A DNA stretch of 64,000 nucleotides from Egicoccus halophilus (GCF_004300825.1 NZ_CP036250.1:3235001-3299000), one strand, 5' to 3'; shown: positions 17,392 through 26,665, counted from the first letter of the stretch. Notes: generated by a model from the sequence alone, not told the origin. Numbers and translations: made by a program.

Positions 17392-17421
17392 CGTGTGCTC
17401 CCGGTGGTGACGTGCACGACG

Positions 17422-17451
17422 ACGGTAGCGACCGCGTCGCGGCACTGTCGA
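17422..17451 (-). promoter_or_regulatory. Putative promoter of the cimA leader transcript
   Basis: On the minus strand, TCGACA (17451-17446) and TACCGT (17427-17422) are 18 bases apart, 30 bases before the leader-peptide ATG. Transcription would start near 17415, giving a short untranslated leader with its own ribosome site. Confidence 0.5.
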
Positions 17452-17494
17452 CTCGCACGCCCGGTGCGCGGCAACGCGCATCGGTCCGACCGGT

Positions 17495-17713
17495 TCAGTC
17501 GTCGGCGTCCCCGTCGATGCGGAACCCGACCTGGAGCGTCACCTGGGTGTGCTGGACGTTGCCGTCCTGGATCCACCCGCGGATCTCCTTGACCTCGAAC
17601 CAGTCGAGGTTGTGCAGCGACTCCGAGGCCTTGCTCACGGCCCGACGGATGGCGTCGTCGACGCCTTCACGGCTGGACCCGACGAGTTCGACCTTCTTGT
17701 AGACGTGCGACAT
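17495..17713 (-). CDS. Dodecin family flavin-binding protein
   Basis: 72-residue dodecin: small proteins forming hollow dodecamers that store or scavenge riboflavin/FMN. The full pattern is present: HVYKKVELVGSSREGVDDAI, RRAVSKASESLHNLDWFEVK with the flavin-stacking Trp, then IRGWIQDG and VTLQVGFRI. GGAG lies about 7 bases before the ATG. A TACGGT -10 lies at 17754-17749. The spacing and the promoter at 17451 make it a unit separate from cimA. Confidence 0.93.
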   Translation of the reverse strand: MSHVYKKVELVGSSREGVDDAIRRAVSKASESLHNLDWFEVKEIRGWIQDGNVQHTQVTLQVGFRIDGDADD

Positions 17714-17746
17714 GGCCTGCTCCTTGGCTCGGTCGAGGCGTTGGTG

Positions 17747-18874
17747 TCACCGTAGCGACGACGCCGGCGCGGGCTCGCGCCAGGCACCGCCGGCGAGGAA
17801 GGTCGCGATGGTGGCGGCGTACGGGGCCGGGTCGAGGCCCTGCGCGGCCACCCAGCCGTCGTCGAGGTAGGTGTCGGTGTAGGCCTCCGCGCCGTCGCAC
17901 AGCAGCGTGACCACCGAGCCGGTGTCTCCCGCGTCGCGCAACTCGGCGACGAGACGGAACGCGCCCCACAGGTTGGTGCCGGTCGACCCGCCGACCGGGT
18001 GACCGAGCGGCTCGGCGGCGGCACGCATGGCCGCGATGCTGGCCGCGTCGGGGACGTGCAGCATGCGGTCGATGACGGTCGGGACGAAACTCGGCTCGAC
18101 GCGCGGCCGGCCGATGCCCGCGATGCGCGAGGGCAGGCCGGTGGTGTGACCGGCGTCACCGGTCGCGTAGCCGCCGAGGAAGGCCGAGTCGTCCGGGTCG
18201 ACGACGGCGACCCAAGTGTCGTACTGGCGGTAGCGGACGTAGCGCCCGAAGGTCGCCGAGGTCCCTCCGGTCCCGGCCCCGACCACGATCCAGGTCGGGA
18301 CGGGATGACGCTCGCGTGCCATCTGCTGGAACACCGACTCGGCGATGTTGTTGTTGCCGCGCCAGTCGGTCGCCCGCTCGGCGTAGGTGAACTGGTCGAG
18401 GTAGTGGCCGCCGCACTCGTCGGCCAGTCGCCGCGCCTCGTCGTACATGTCGGGAGCGCGTTCGACGAGGTGGCAGCGCCCGCCGTAGCGCTCGATGACC
18501 GCGATCTTGGCGGGGGAGGTCGTGCGTGGCACGACGGTCACGAACGGCAGCCCGAGCAGGCGGGCGAAGTACGCCTCCGAGACGGCGGTCGATCCTGACG
18601 ACGCCTCGACGACGGTGGTGTCGGGCCCGAGCCAACCGTTGGCGAGGGCATAGAGGAACAGCGAGCGGGCGAGCCGGTGCTTGAGCGACCCCGTCGGGTG
18701 GACCGACTCGTCCTTGACGTAGAGGTCGATCCCCCAGTCGGGCGGCAGCGGGAACACGTGCAGGTGGGTGTCCGCGGACCGGTTGGCGTCGGCCTCGAGC
18801 AGCCGCACGGCCTCCGCGATCCAGGCGCGCCGCGCCGGGTCGCTGCGGTCGATGTCACCAGCCGCCACGTCCAC
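17747..18874 (-). CDS. cds1: PLP-dependent L-cysteine desulfhydrase, Cds1-like
   Basis: 375-residue fold-type II PLP enzyme closely matching mycobacterial Cds1, which releases H2S, ammonia and pyruvate from cysteine. The PLP Schiff-base lysine is K65 in [15 protein letters not shown]. The substrate/phosphate loops [19 protein letters not shown] and [16 protein letters not shown] are intact. The [13 protein letters not shown] segment is characteristic of this subfamily rather than of CysK/CysM. A TAGGTT -10 lies at 18902-18897. It would function in cytoplasmic sulfide and redox homeostasis. Confidence 0.85.
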   Translation of the reverse strand: MDVAAGDIDRSDPARRAWIAEAVRLLEADANRSADTHLHVFPLPPDWGIDLYVKDESVHPTGSLKHRLARSLFLYALANGWLGPDTTVVEASSGSTAVSEAYFARLLGLPFVTVVPRTTSPAKIAVIERYGGRCHLVERAPDMYDEARRLADECGGHYLDQFTYAERATDWRGNNNIAESVFQQMARERHPVPTWIVVGAGTGGTSATFGRYVRYRQYDTWVAVVDPDDSAFLGGYATGDAGHTTGLPSRIAGIGRPRVEPSFVPTVIDRMLHVPDAASIAAMRAAAEPLGHPVGGSTGTNLWGAFRLVAELRDAGDTGSVVTLLCDGAEAYTDTYLDDGWVAAQGLDPAPYAATIATFLAGGAWREPAPASSLR

Positions 18875-18946
18875 CTCCGCGTCGTCTCGGGCCGGGAACC
18901 TAGCCAGCCCGGGGCGCGCTCCGTCGCGCCCGGCCGACGGGCGGTG

Positions 18947-19279
18947 TCAGGCCGAGGCGTCGTGGACGAGGCAGAAGGGATGACCGGCGGGGTCGAGGTA
19001 GACCCGGAACCCGTCCCCGCCGGGTTGGTGCCCGGCCTTGCGGGCACCGATGGCGAGCACCTGTTCCTCGCCGCGGTCGAGGTCGACGACGTCGAAGTCG
19101 AGGTGCAGTTGCTGCGGGTGGTCCTGACCCGGCCACTGCGGCGGCCGGTAGTCGTCCCCGACCGGCTGGAACGCGATCGTCGCACCGCCGTCGGCGCGCA
19201 GCTCGACCCAGTCACCTTCGCCGGCTGCCGTTTCCGTCGCCGGCGCGGGGAAACGCGAGGTCACGGCTGCCGACGACAC
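18947..19279 (-). CDS. VOC (glyoxalase-like) protein, apparently missing its N-terminal part
   Basis: 110-residue frame whose residues 24-110 match the later part of a vicinal-oxygen-chelate protein: WVELRADGGATIAFQPV, PPQWPGQDHPQQLHLDFDV, DLDRGEEQVLAIGA and the end RVYLDPAGHPFCLV. Homologues normally begin with a beta-alpha unit of about 35-40 residues ending in FYxxLLGW. Here the preceding residues are an unrelated Ala/Thr-rich stretch coinciding with a repeated sequence (19228-19254). It is therefore probably a truncated, perhaps non-functional copy. The start codon is uncertain. Confidence 0.55.
   Translation of the reverse strand: MSSAAVTSRFPAPATETAAGEGDWVELRADGGATIAFQPVGDDYRPPQWPGQDHPQQLHLDFDVVDLDRGEEQVLAIGARKAGHQPGGDGFRVYLDPAGHPFCLVHDASA
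19228..19254. repeat. 26-27-bp repeat with hairpin potential, copy 1
   Basis: CCGTTTCCGTCGCCGGC followed by GCGGGGAAAC. The ends GTTTCC and GGAAAC are inverted repeats, so each copy could fold. A second, almost identical copy begins 62 bases further on. This copy lies inside the presumed N-terminus of the clipped VOC gene. Confidence 0.6.
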
Positions 19280-19289
19280 GAACGCACCA

Positions 19290-19315
19290 CCGTTTCCGTC
19301 GCCGGCACGGGAAAC
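19290..19315. repeat. 26-27-bp repeat with hairpin potential, copy 2
   Basis: CCGTTTCCGTCGCCGGC followed by ACGGGAAAC, differing from copy 1 by one substitution and one base of G-run length. It lies between the first Eis-like gene and the clipped VOC gene. It could mark a small duplication that disrupted the VOC gene, or act as a terminator for the gene upstream. Confidence 0.6.
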
Positions 19316-19369
19316 CGCACGTCCGCGCCTCGGGCCCGACTTCGCCGCGAAGAACCGGCGTGACCCGGT

Positions 19370-20590
19370 CTAGAACTCGAACGGCATCCAGGGGGCGTGG
19401 TCGGTGGCGACGAGGCGGTCGAGGCGTGCGGCGGCACCGGGGGTGTGCTCCACGAGGCGTCGGGCGTCACGCAGCTGTACGGCCCTGACGCCGCCGAGCC
19501 AGACGGACGCGAGCGCGTCGACGGGGAGGGCGAGGTCGCCGGCGTCGGCGGTGCGACGCGTCTCGACACCGCCGGGGGACGCGTCGAGCGACCACGTGCC
19601 GCCCTGGTCGCGGAGGTCGTCGGTCACGTCGAGGACGAGACGGTCCGTGACGGCGTAGGCGCGGGCGTCGAAGGCGGCGGCGACGTCGAGGAGGCGGGCG
19701 TAGAGGGGCGAGGCCGCGGTCGGTCGCAGCCGCAGCCGGTCGGTGACGAGTTCGGGCAGCGGGCAGTCGACCGGGCGAAGACCGGCAGTGACCGTGGTGG
19801 TGAGGTCGAGGTCGGTGACGTGCTGCCAGAGGGCGGCTTCGGCCTCGGGGTCGACGGCGACGACCTCGGCGAGGCGGACCTCGCCCGCCGGCAGGTTGTC
19901 CTTCCAGTCGTCCTTGATGCGGTAGCTGGTGTAGCCGCGGCCGGGGACGTGGACCAGGCGGCGTCCGCTGGCGCCGTGGCGCCAACTGGCGGGGTCGTGC
20001 ACGAGCGTGTTGCGCCACCACTCCGGGGTGCGCGTGGCGGCACCGGGTCGGTGGTCGCGGACGGCGTCGAGGACGGCGGGCCACTCGGCGAGCGCCTGCT
20101 CGGGCGTGGCGGGCCGCACCAGGGTGGGGTCGACCGCGTCCCGGAAGCGGATGCCGCGGTCGATGCGGTAGTTGAGCATCGGGACGGCGACCCCGAACCC
20201 GTAGCGGCCGTAGATGGCGGACTCGGACGCGTAGAGCATGGCGACCGGTTCGCCGCGTTCGGCGGCGTCGTCGAGGCCGGCGCGCATCAGACGGCCGAGG
20301 ATCCCGCGGCGGCGATGGGTCTGGGTGACGCCGACGGCGGTGACGCCGGCCATGGGCACGCGCGCACCGCCGGGCACGGAGACGTCCATCGTGTAGATGC
20401 CGTAGTTGCCGACGATCTGCTCGCCGTCCCGCACGGCCCAGCCGCGGAAGTCCCCGGCCGGCTCGCGCAGGAGCCGGAGCCAGGGCGCGAGGTCGTCGTC
20501 GCTCTCGTCCTCGTAGAAGTTGCGGGAGACCGAGCGTGCGAAGGCGAGGTACTCCTCGGGCGGAACGCGGTGCAGCGGTAGTTCGGACAT
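19370..20590 (-). CDS. Eis-like GNAT acetyltransferase (first of tandem pair)
   Basis: 406-residue protein with the three-part Eis layout: an N-terminal GNAT domain (acetyl-CoA loop VGVTQTHRRRGILGRLM), a second degenerate GNAT domain, and a C-terminal SCP2-like domain ending in the conserved C-terminus (ATDHAPWMPFEF). In Eis proteins the terminal carboxylate takes part in catalysis. Characterised relatives acetylate aminoglycosides or peptide amines; the natural substrate here is unknown. GGAG lies about 7 bases before the ATG. A paralogue lies 71 bases upstream on the same strand. Confidence 0.85.
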   Translation of the reverse strand: MSELPLHRVPPEEYLAFARSVSRNFYEDESDDDLAPWLRLLREPAGDFRGWAVRDGEQIVGNYGIYTMDVSVPGGARVPMAGVTAVGVTQTHRRRGILGRLMRAGLDDAAERGEPVAMLYASESAIYGRYGFGVAVPMLNYRIDRGIRFRDAVDPTLVRPATPEQALAEWPAVLDAVRDHRPGAATRTPEWWRNTLVHDPASWRHGASGRRLVHVPGRGYTSYRIKDDWKDNLPAGEVRLAEVVAVDPEAEAALWQHVTDLDLTTTVTAGLRPVDCPLPELVTDRLRLRPTAASPLYARLLDVAAAFDARAYAVTDRLVLDVTDDLRDQGGTWSLDASPGGVETRRTADAGDLALPVDALASVWLGGVRAVQLRDARRLVEHTPGAAARLDRLVATDHAPWMPFEF

Positions 20591-20661
20591 GACGGACTCC
20601 GGCGACGGGTGGGAGCGGAGGCGTGGCAACGAGCGCAGCGAGACGAAGGTGGTGGCAACGG

Positions 20662-21873
20662 TCAGAACATCACGTGGTGCCAGGGGGCGACGTCGGTGGC
20701 GACGAGACGGTCGAGGCGGGCGGCGGCGCCGGGCGTGAGGACCTCGAGCCGCCCGGCAGCGGCGTAGGCGGTGGCGCGCTGTCCGCCGAGGCTCAGCGCC
20801 GCGAGCACGTCGGCGGACAGCTCGAGGTCGGCGTGAGCGTCGGTGCTCTCGCAGGTCGCGCGCCCGTCGGTGACCGCGAGCCGCCAGGTGCCGTCGTTGC
20901 GGGCCTGGAACGGGTCGTGGACGCGCAGCGTGAGCGTGTCATCGACCGCATAGCTGCGGGCACCGAGCGCGGTCGGAAGATCGACCAGGGCGACCATGAG
21001 CGGCCACTCGAGCTGCCGCTTGGCGAGTCCCTCGTTGGCCAGCAGCAGCGGCAGCGGCTCGTCGACGGCCCACCGGTGGGCGCTGATGGTGGTGGCGAGG
21101 TCGGTGTCGAGCACGAACTGCCACATCGTGGCGGCGGCCTGCGGGTCGCGCGCATACAGGTCGTGCAGCTGCACGGTGCCGGTCGGCAGGCCGTCCGCCC
21201 AGTCACCCTTGAGGCGGTAGACGGCGACGGCGCGGTCGCCCAGGCGGGCGAAGCGCTTCTCCCCCGCACCGTGGCGGTCACCGGGGTCGTCGTCGACGAG
21301 CCGCTCCCACCACCCCTCGCCGAGCCCGAGCATGCCGGGACGGTGCCGCCGGACGGCGTCGTACACGGTCGGCAGGAGGTCGGTCGCGGTGGCCGCGTCG
21401 ACGAGTTCGACCTCGGACACGTCGACCGGCGTCCGCAGCCGCGCGGCGCGGGGCACCTCGAGGGTGATCGTCGGCGCGGCCGGACCGAAGCCGTAGCGGC
21501 CGTAGATGGGCGCCTCGGACGCCCACAGGGCGGCGAACGGCTCGCCGCGTTCGTCGGCGTCCTCGAACAGTTGGCGCATCATGCGGGTCAGCACCCCACG
21601 GCGACGGTGGTCGGCGCGGACGCTGACGACGGTGACGCCGGCGCAGCCGACGGGCTCGGCGCCGGGCAGCGAGAGCTCGAAGGTGTAGGCGCCGGAGGTC
21701 CCGACGACCTGGTCGCCGGCGAACGCGGCGACCATCCGGTCGCGCTCGTGCCACGGGCGCAGCTGGCCGAGCCGTTCCTCGGACATGCTGTGCCCGAAGG
21801 TCTGCGCGAACACGCGCCGGAAGTCGGGCAGGGTGTCGGCGTCGATACGACCGATCCGGACGTCGGTGGCCAC
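20662..21873 (-). CDS. Eis-like GNAT acetyltransferase (second of tandem pair)
   Basis: 403-residue paralogue of the neighbour at 19370 with the same architecture: acetyl-CoA loop VSVRADHRRRGVLTRMM, shared ASE-PIYGRYGFG segment, and the C-terminal SCP2-like part ending ATDVAPWHHVMF. The start is GTG. A TAGCGT -10 at 21909-21904 is 30 bases upstream, so the pair is probably transcribed from here. Divergence between the two in the middle domain suggests different substrates. Confidence 0.85.
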   Translation of the reverse strand: MATDVRIGRIDADTLPDFRRVFAQTFGHSMSEERLGQLRPWHERDRMVAAFAGDQVVGTSGAYTFELSLPGAEPVGCAGVTVVSVRADHRRRGVLTRMMRQLFEDADERGEPFAALWASEAPIYGRYGFGPAAPTITLEVPRAARLRTPVDVSEVELVDAATATDLLPTVYDAVRRHRPGMLGLGEGWWERLVDDDPGDRHGAGEKRFARLGDRAVAVYRLKGDWADGLPTGTVQLHDLYARDPQAAATMWQFVLDTDLATTISAHRWAVDEPLPLLLANEGLAKRQLEWPLMVALVDLPTALGARSYAVDDTLTLRVHDPFQARNDGTWRLAVTDGRATCESTDAHADLELSADVLAALSLGGQRATAYAAAGRLEVLTPGAAARLDRLVATDVAPWHHVMF

Positions 21874-21957
21874 GGCAGGCTCCTGGAGGTGGCGAGCCGG
21901 CCAACGCTAGTCGCCGATGCGGACGAGCACCACCCGGTGCTCGTCGCGCCGAGCCGC

Positions 21958-22935
21958 TCAGGCCGACCGACGGTGGGCGAGGACGACGTCGTCGCCGGTG
22001 TGACGACGCATGAAGGCGCCGATCTCCCGCAGGGCCCGGCGCGACTCGGGGAAGCCGGGGAAGGCGTGGAAGACGTGCCACAGACCGGGGAACTCGCCCA
22101 GCGAGGCGTCGACACCGGCCTGCCGGGCGCGGGCGACCAGCCGGCGGGCGTCGTCGCGCAGGATCTCGTGACCGCCGACGTGGACGAGCATCGGCGGCAG
22201 GCCGGTGAGGTCGGCGTAGTGCGGGGAGATGCGCGGGTCGTCGAGCTCGAGCTCACCGGCGTAGGCCCGGGCGGCGGGGGCGACGAGTCCGGCCGTGAGC
22301 CAGGGATCGATCTCGTCGAGCTCCTGCATGGAGCCGCCGGTGCCGGCCAGGTCGGTCCACGGCGACATGCCGACGTAGCAGCCGGGCAGGGGTCGGCCCT
22401 GGTCACGCAGGTGGACGAGCAGCGACAGGCCGAGCCCACCGCCGGCCGAGTCCCCGCTGACCGCGACGCGACCCGGTTCGGCGCCGTACTCGCCGGTGAG
22501 CCAGTTCCAGGCGCTCAGCACGTCCTCGAACGCGGCCGGGTACACGTGCTCGGGCGCGAGCCGGTACTCGGGCAGCAGCACCGGCGCCCGGGCGGTGCGC
22601 GAGAGCGACGCTCCCAGGCCGCGGTGACTGCGCGGCGACCCCATCGCGTACGCCCCGCCGTGGACGTGGAGGACGACCCGGTCGGTGTCCCCGGCGGCCT
22701 CGTCGCGGACCCACTCACCGAGCACCCCCGGCAGGTCGCACGCCTCCCAGGACGCGGTCCGGGGGAGCGGCAGGCGGTCGCCGAGCTCCTCCATCTGCTC
22801 CCGCATCCGCAGGGCGTAGGCCTCGAGCTGCTCGAGCGGCCCGTCGGGATCCGGAGCACCGGATCCGCGGGCACGCATCAGCCGGACCGAGGTGGCCAGA
22901 CCCTGTCGGACGAGGCGGGCGCGCAGCGACGGCAC
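21958..22935 (-). CDS. Alpha/beta hydrolase, HSL-type esterase/lipase
   Basis: 325-residue hormone-sensitive-lipase-family esterase. The oxyanion motif is VVLHVHGGAYAMG and the nucleophile elbow is SGDSAGGGL. The catalytic Asp lies in EILRDDARRL and His in GLWHVFHAFPGFPE. There is no signal peptide, so it is probably cytoplasmic. The start is GTG 22935; its upstream region is the 23-bp repeat array. The substrate, some short-chain ester, is undetermined. Confidence 0.88.
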   Translation of the reverse strand: MPSLRARLVRQGLATSVRLMRARGSGAPDPDGPLEQLEAYALRMREQMEELGDRLPLPRTASWEACDLPGVLGEWVRDEAAGDTDRVVLHVHGGAYAMGSPRSHRGLGASLSRTARAPVLLPEYRLAPEHVYPAAFEDVLSAWNWLTGEYGAEPGRVAVSGDSAGGGLGLSLLVHLRDQGRPLPGCYVGMSPWTDLAGTGGSMQELDEIDPWLTAGLVAPAARAYAGELELDDPRISPHYADLTGLPPMLVHVGGHEILRDDARRLVARARQAGVDASLGEFPGLWHVFHAFPGFPESRRALREIGAFMRRHTGDDVVLAHRRSA

Positions 22936-22982
22936 GTTCGTGGCTCTCCGGTCGGCGGGCGGACGGGTCGACGCAGCAGGAT

Positions 22983-23097
22983 GCGTCCGTCGACGAGACG
23001 AGTCTGCGTCAGTCGACGAGACGAGTCTGCGTCAGTCGACGACCGAGTTTTGCGTCAGTCGACGACCGATTTTTGCGTCAGTCGACGACCGTCAGCC
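22983..23097. repeat. Tandem array of 23-bp units at the 3' end of ilvE
   Basis: Five head-to-tail units of exactly 23 bases start at 22983, 23006, 23029, 23052 and 23075, each based on GCGTCAGTCGACGA. Units 1 and 2 differ by one base and end GACGAGTCT. Units 3 and 4 end in GAGTTTT and GATTTTT. Unit 5 is the ilvE coding end with its stop codon. Each unit contains GTCGAC, and units 1-2 also contain AGAC/GTCT arms. There are no spacers, so it is not CRISPR. It fills most of the gap between ilvE and the esterase gene. Confidence 0.9.
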
Positions 23098-24004
23098 AGT
23101 CGGCGTACCGGTCGTTCCGCCCATGGATCGCGTCGAGGAAGGCGGACTGGATCCGTTCGGTCACCGGTCCCCGTGGGCCGACCACGCGGCCGTCGACCTC
23201 ACGCACCGGGGTCAGCTCCGCGGCGGTGCCGGTGAGGAAGACCTCGTCGGCGAGGTACAGGTCGGTGCGCACGAGGCTGGTCTCGTGGACGTCGATGTCG
23301 AGGTCGCGGGCGATGGTCATGACGCTGGCTCGCGTGATGCCGCCCAGTGGGCCGTCGGCGAGCGGCGGGGTCAGCACCGCACCGTCGCGGACGACGAACA
23401 GGTTCTCCCCGGTGCCCTCGGCGACGTAGCCGTCCTCCGACAGCATGATCGCCTCGTCGTAGCCGGCCCGCAGCGCCTCGACCTTCGCGAGCGAGGAGTT
23501 GAGGTACTGCCCGTTGGCCTTGCCGGCCGGCGGGATGGTGTTCTTGCCGATGCGGCGGTAGGAGCTGATGCCGACCCTGACCCCGTTGACCGCCGAGTCC
23601 TCGCCGAGGTAGGCGCCCCACTCCCACGTGGCGACGATCGTCTGCGGCTTGGACGGGAGCGGGTTGAGGCCGATCTCGCCGTAGCCGAGGATGATGGTGG
23701 GCCGGATGTAGCAGCCGCCCTCGTGGCCGTTGACGCGGATGAGGTCGCACACGACCTCGCACAACTCGTCGACCGTGTAGGGGATCGTGTCGAGCGGCGG
23801 GTAGATCTTGGCGGACTGCAGCAGCCGTTCGAGGTGCGCCCGTAGGTGGAAGACGGCCGGACCGGCATCCGTGGGATAGGCCCGGATGCCCTCGAAGACC
23901 CCGTAGCCGTAGTGGAGCGTCGGCGTGAGGACGTGGACCGTGGCACGGTCCCAGTCCACGAGTTCGCCGTCCATCCAGATCTTGTCGGACGTCGGAAACG
24001 GCAT
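23078..24004 (-). CDS. ilvE: Branched-chain amino acid aminotransferase
   Basis: 308-residue fold-type IV PLP aminotransferase making Leu, Ile and Val from their 2-oxo acids. It starts MPFPTSDKIWMDGELV, then has TLHYGYGVFEGIRAY. The PLP lysine is in the KANGQYLNSSLAKVEA segment, followed by EGTGENLFVVRDG and PLGGITRASV. It is the form common beside leuB. It lies 49 bases downstream of leuB on the same strand, so the two are probably co-transcribed. The stop codon forms part of the terminal unit of the 23-bp repeat array. Confidence 0.93.
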   Translation of the reverse strand: MPFPTSDKIWMDGELVDWDRATVHVLTPTLHYGYGVFEGIRAYPTDAGPAVFHLRAHLERLLQSAKIYPPLDTIPYTVDELCEVVCDLIRVNGHEGGCYIRPTIILGYGEIGLNPLPSKPQTIVATWEWGAYLGEDSAVNGVRVGISSYRRIGKNTIPPAGKANGQYLNSSLAKVEALRAGYDEAIMLSEDGYVAEGTGENLFVVRDGAVLTPPLADGPLGGITRASVMTIARDLDIDVHETSLVRTDLYLADEVFLTGTAAELTPVREVDGRVVGPRGPVTERIQSAFLDAIHGRNDRYADWLTVVD

Positions 24005-24053
24005 GTCGGTCGTTCCTCCCGGCTCGTCGGTCGCCGGCCTCCCCTGCCGACGC

Positions 24054-25109
<1,056 letters not shown>

Positions 25110-25197
25110 GGTCCCCTCGTCGGTCGCCGTCGGTGGAGCGCGGATCCTAGAGGCGATCCCGCCGCGACAACGCCCGCGTCGACCGGCCCGCAGCGCG

Positions 25198-25203
25198 TAG
25201 GGT
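25198..25203 (+). promoter_or_regulatory. Putative -10 element (TAGGGT)
   Basis: TAGGGT, 34 bases before the GTG of the first RDD gene. It lies back to back with the leuB -10 (TAGGAT, 25149-25144) in the 127-base divergent gap. No convincing -35 is seen. Confidence 0.4.
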
Positions 25204-25236
25204 GCGGACGACGACACGTCGGCCGACGAGGGCATC

Positions 25237-25725
25237 GTGAGCTACCAGTCAGAGGTTCCACCGACCGGTCCGAGCGGCGGCCCTGCGCCCGCCTTCGCGG
25301 GGACGGCCGGGTTGGGCGCCCGCATCGGCGCCCGTCTGCTCGACGTGCTGATCGTCGGGATCCCGGCCGGCATCGTGCTCGGCCTGTTCGGTCTGCTGGG
25401 GGTCGCCCCGGGGGGTGACACCTGGATCGGCAACGCCGTCTTCAGCCTGCTGTGGTTCGGCTACTTCGTGTTCCTCGAGTCCAACCAGGGCGCGACGCTC
25501 GGCAAGCGGCTGCTCAACCTGCGGGTCGTGGTCGCCAGCGGCGCCAACCCGCCGGTCGACGTGGCCGCCAAGCGCAACGCGTGGATGCTGTTCGGGCTGA
25601 TCCCGCTCCTGGGAGGTCCGCTCAGCGTGATCGCGACGATCGCGATCATCGTCACGATCGGCGCGAACGACCACAACCGTGGGGTGCACGACAACGTCGC
25701 CGGTACCGCGGTCATGCGCACCTGA
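25237..25725 (+). CDS. RDD family membrane protein
   Basis: 162-residue membrane protein with an N-terminal Pro/Gly-rich tail, then the RDD signature ([18 protein letters not shown]) and about three hydrophobic helices. The second conserved motif is in [14 protein letters not shown]. The function of RDD proteins is mostly unknown; some have been linked to ion or proton exchange. It is the first of three tightly spaced genes (2-base gap, then overlap). Confidence 0.85.
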   Translation: MSYQSEVPPTGPSGGPAPAFAGTAGLGARIGARLLDVLIVGIPAGIVLGLFGLLGVAPGGDTWIGNAVFSLLWFGYFVFLESNQGATLGKRLLNLRVVVASGANPPVDVAAKRNAWMLFGLIPLLGGPLSVIATIAIIVTIGANDHNRGVHDNVAGTAVMRT

Positions 25726-25727
25726 CG

Positions 25728-26168
25728 GTGCCGGCCTCCACCACCCTGCCCGGGGAACCGGCGGCGCTCGGCAACCGCTTCGTCGCCAAGCTGGTCGACG
25801 CGCTGGTGATCCTCGCCGTGCTGGTGCCGCTGTTCCTGCTCGGCGGTCCCGACGGTACGGACCGGGTCGTGACCGTCACCTCCGCCCTGCTCGGCTACGT
25901 CTACTTCGTCGTGGCCGACGCGACCGGCGGCACGCTGGGCAAGCGGCTGCTGCAGCTGCGGGTGGTCGGCCCGGACGGCCGGCCCCCGGGCATGGGCCCG
26001 TCCGCGGTGCGCAACCTGTGGGCATTGACGTCGCTGCTGCCGACCGTCGTCGGGCAGCTCGTCGCCGTGGTCGTCAGCGTCGTGATCGCGGTCACGATCG
26101 CGCGCTCGCCGGCCGACGTCGGGATCCACGACCGGTACGCGGCGACGTTCGTCCGTGCCGGACGATGA
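25728..26168 (+). CDS. RDD family membrane protein (second)
   Basis: 146-residue paralogue of the preceding gene: ALGNRFVAKLVDALVILAV (the Arg and Asp of RDD), hydrophobic helices and GGTLGKRLLQLRVVG. It starts at GTG 25728, two bases after the preceding stop, and its own stop overlaps the next start (ATGA). The two RDD chains may form a heteromeric membrane unit. Confidence 0.8.
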   Translation: MPASTTLPGEPAALGNRFVAKLVDALVILAVLVPLFLLGGPDGTDRVVTVTSALLGYVYFVVADATGGTLGKRLLQLRVVGPDGRPPGMGPSAVRNLWALTSLLPTVVGQLVAVVVSVVIAVTIARSPADVGIHDRYAATFVRAGR

Positions 26169-26575
26169 TGCGGGACACGGAGGTCGACCCGCCGGCGCTG
26201 CGGCGCGCGCTGCTCGAGCTCGCTCCCTGGCTCGCCGGGACCGAGGTCGGTCCCGCCGTGGTCGAGGCCGGCGACTGCGACCGCTGCGGGGGCGCCCCCC
26301 GGCTGCTGCCGCTGTGCGGACCGGTGTCCTGGACGGCCGTGTGCCGCGACTGTGGACTCGCGCTGGGCGAGGACGGCTGGTGCGACGGTCACGCCGACCA
26401 GGGCGCGGCGGCGCGCGACTGGGCGGCGGCACTGCCCGACACCTGGCCGACGCTCGTCCTGCTGTGGTGGCTGGCGACCGGGGAGCTGCGGGCGATCGAC
26501 CCGACCGCACGGCGCCGGACGGATTTCGAGCCCCTGCCGGCGCCGGTGCGTGCCGCGCTGGGCACCGCCGACTGA
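26165..26575 (+). CDS. Hypothetical protein with four-cysteine (zinc-ribbon-like) cluster
   Basis: 136-residue soluble protein of unknown function. A cluster CDRCGG followed about 22 residues later by CRDCG, then DGWCDGH, looks like a treble-cysteine zinc ribbon. A hydrophobic Trp-rich stretch follows (WPTLVLLWWLATGELR). It is translationally coupled to the upstream RDD gene (ATGA). No family was recognised. Confidence 0.6.
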   Translation: MMRDTEVDPPALRRALLELAPWLAGTEVGPAVVEAGDCDRCGGAPRLLPLCGPVSWTAVCRDCGLALGEDGWCDGHADQGAAARDWAAALPDTWPTLVLLWWLATGELRAIDPTARRRTDFEPLPAPVRAALGTAD

Positions 26576-26626
26576 CGTGAGGCCGGCACCGTCGCGGCCA
26601 CTGGACGGCTGCGCGCGACACCTCTA

Positions 26627-26641
26627 CCTTGCTGTGCAAGG
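26627..26641 (+). promoter_or_regulatory. Candidate PadR operator
   Basis: A perfect inverted repeat CCTTGC-TGT-GCAAGG, 25 bases before the padR-like start. PadR regulators that travel with a membrane partner are usually autoregulated through a palindrome in their own promoter, so this is the obvious operator candidate. Confidence 0.55.
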
Positions 26642-26665
26642 GAGCGGGTCCGGGAGGAGCGCCGG

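Noticed and set aside
17271-17494. A T-box or metabolite riboswitch ahead of cimA.
   Set aside because: No T-box consensus bulge or known aptamer core was seen. The leader frame with Ile codons and a simple hairpin explains the region better.
22983-23097. Could the 23-bp array be a CRISPR array?
   Set aside because: The units abut with no spacers, and the last unit is the end of ilvE. No cas genes are present.
24004-24053. A regulatory leader between leuB and ilvE.
   Set aside because: Only 49 bases are available and no hairpin or reading frame was found. The two genes look like a simple operon.
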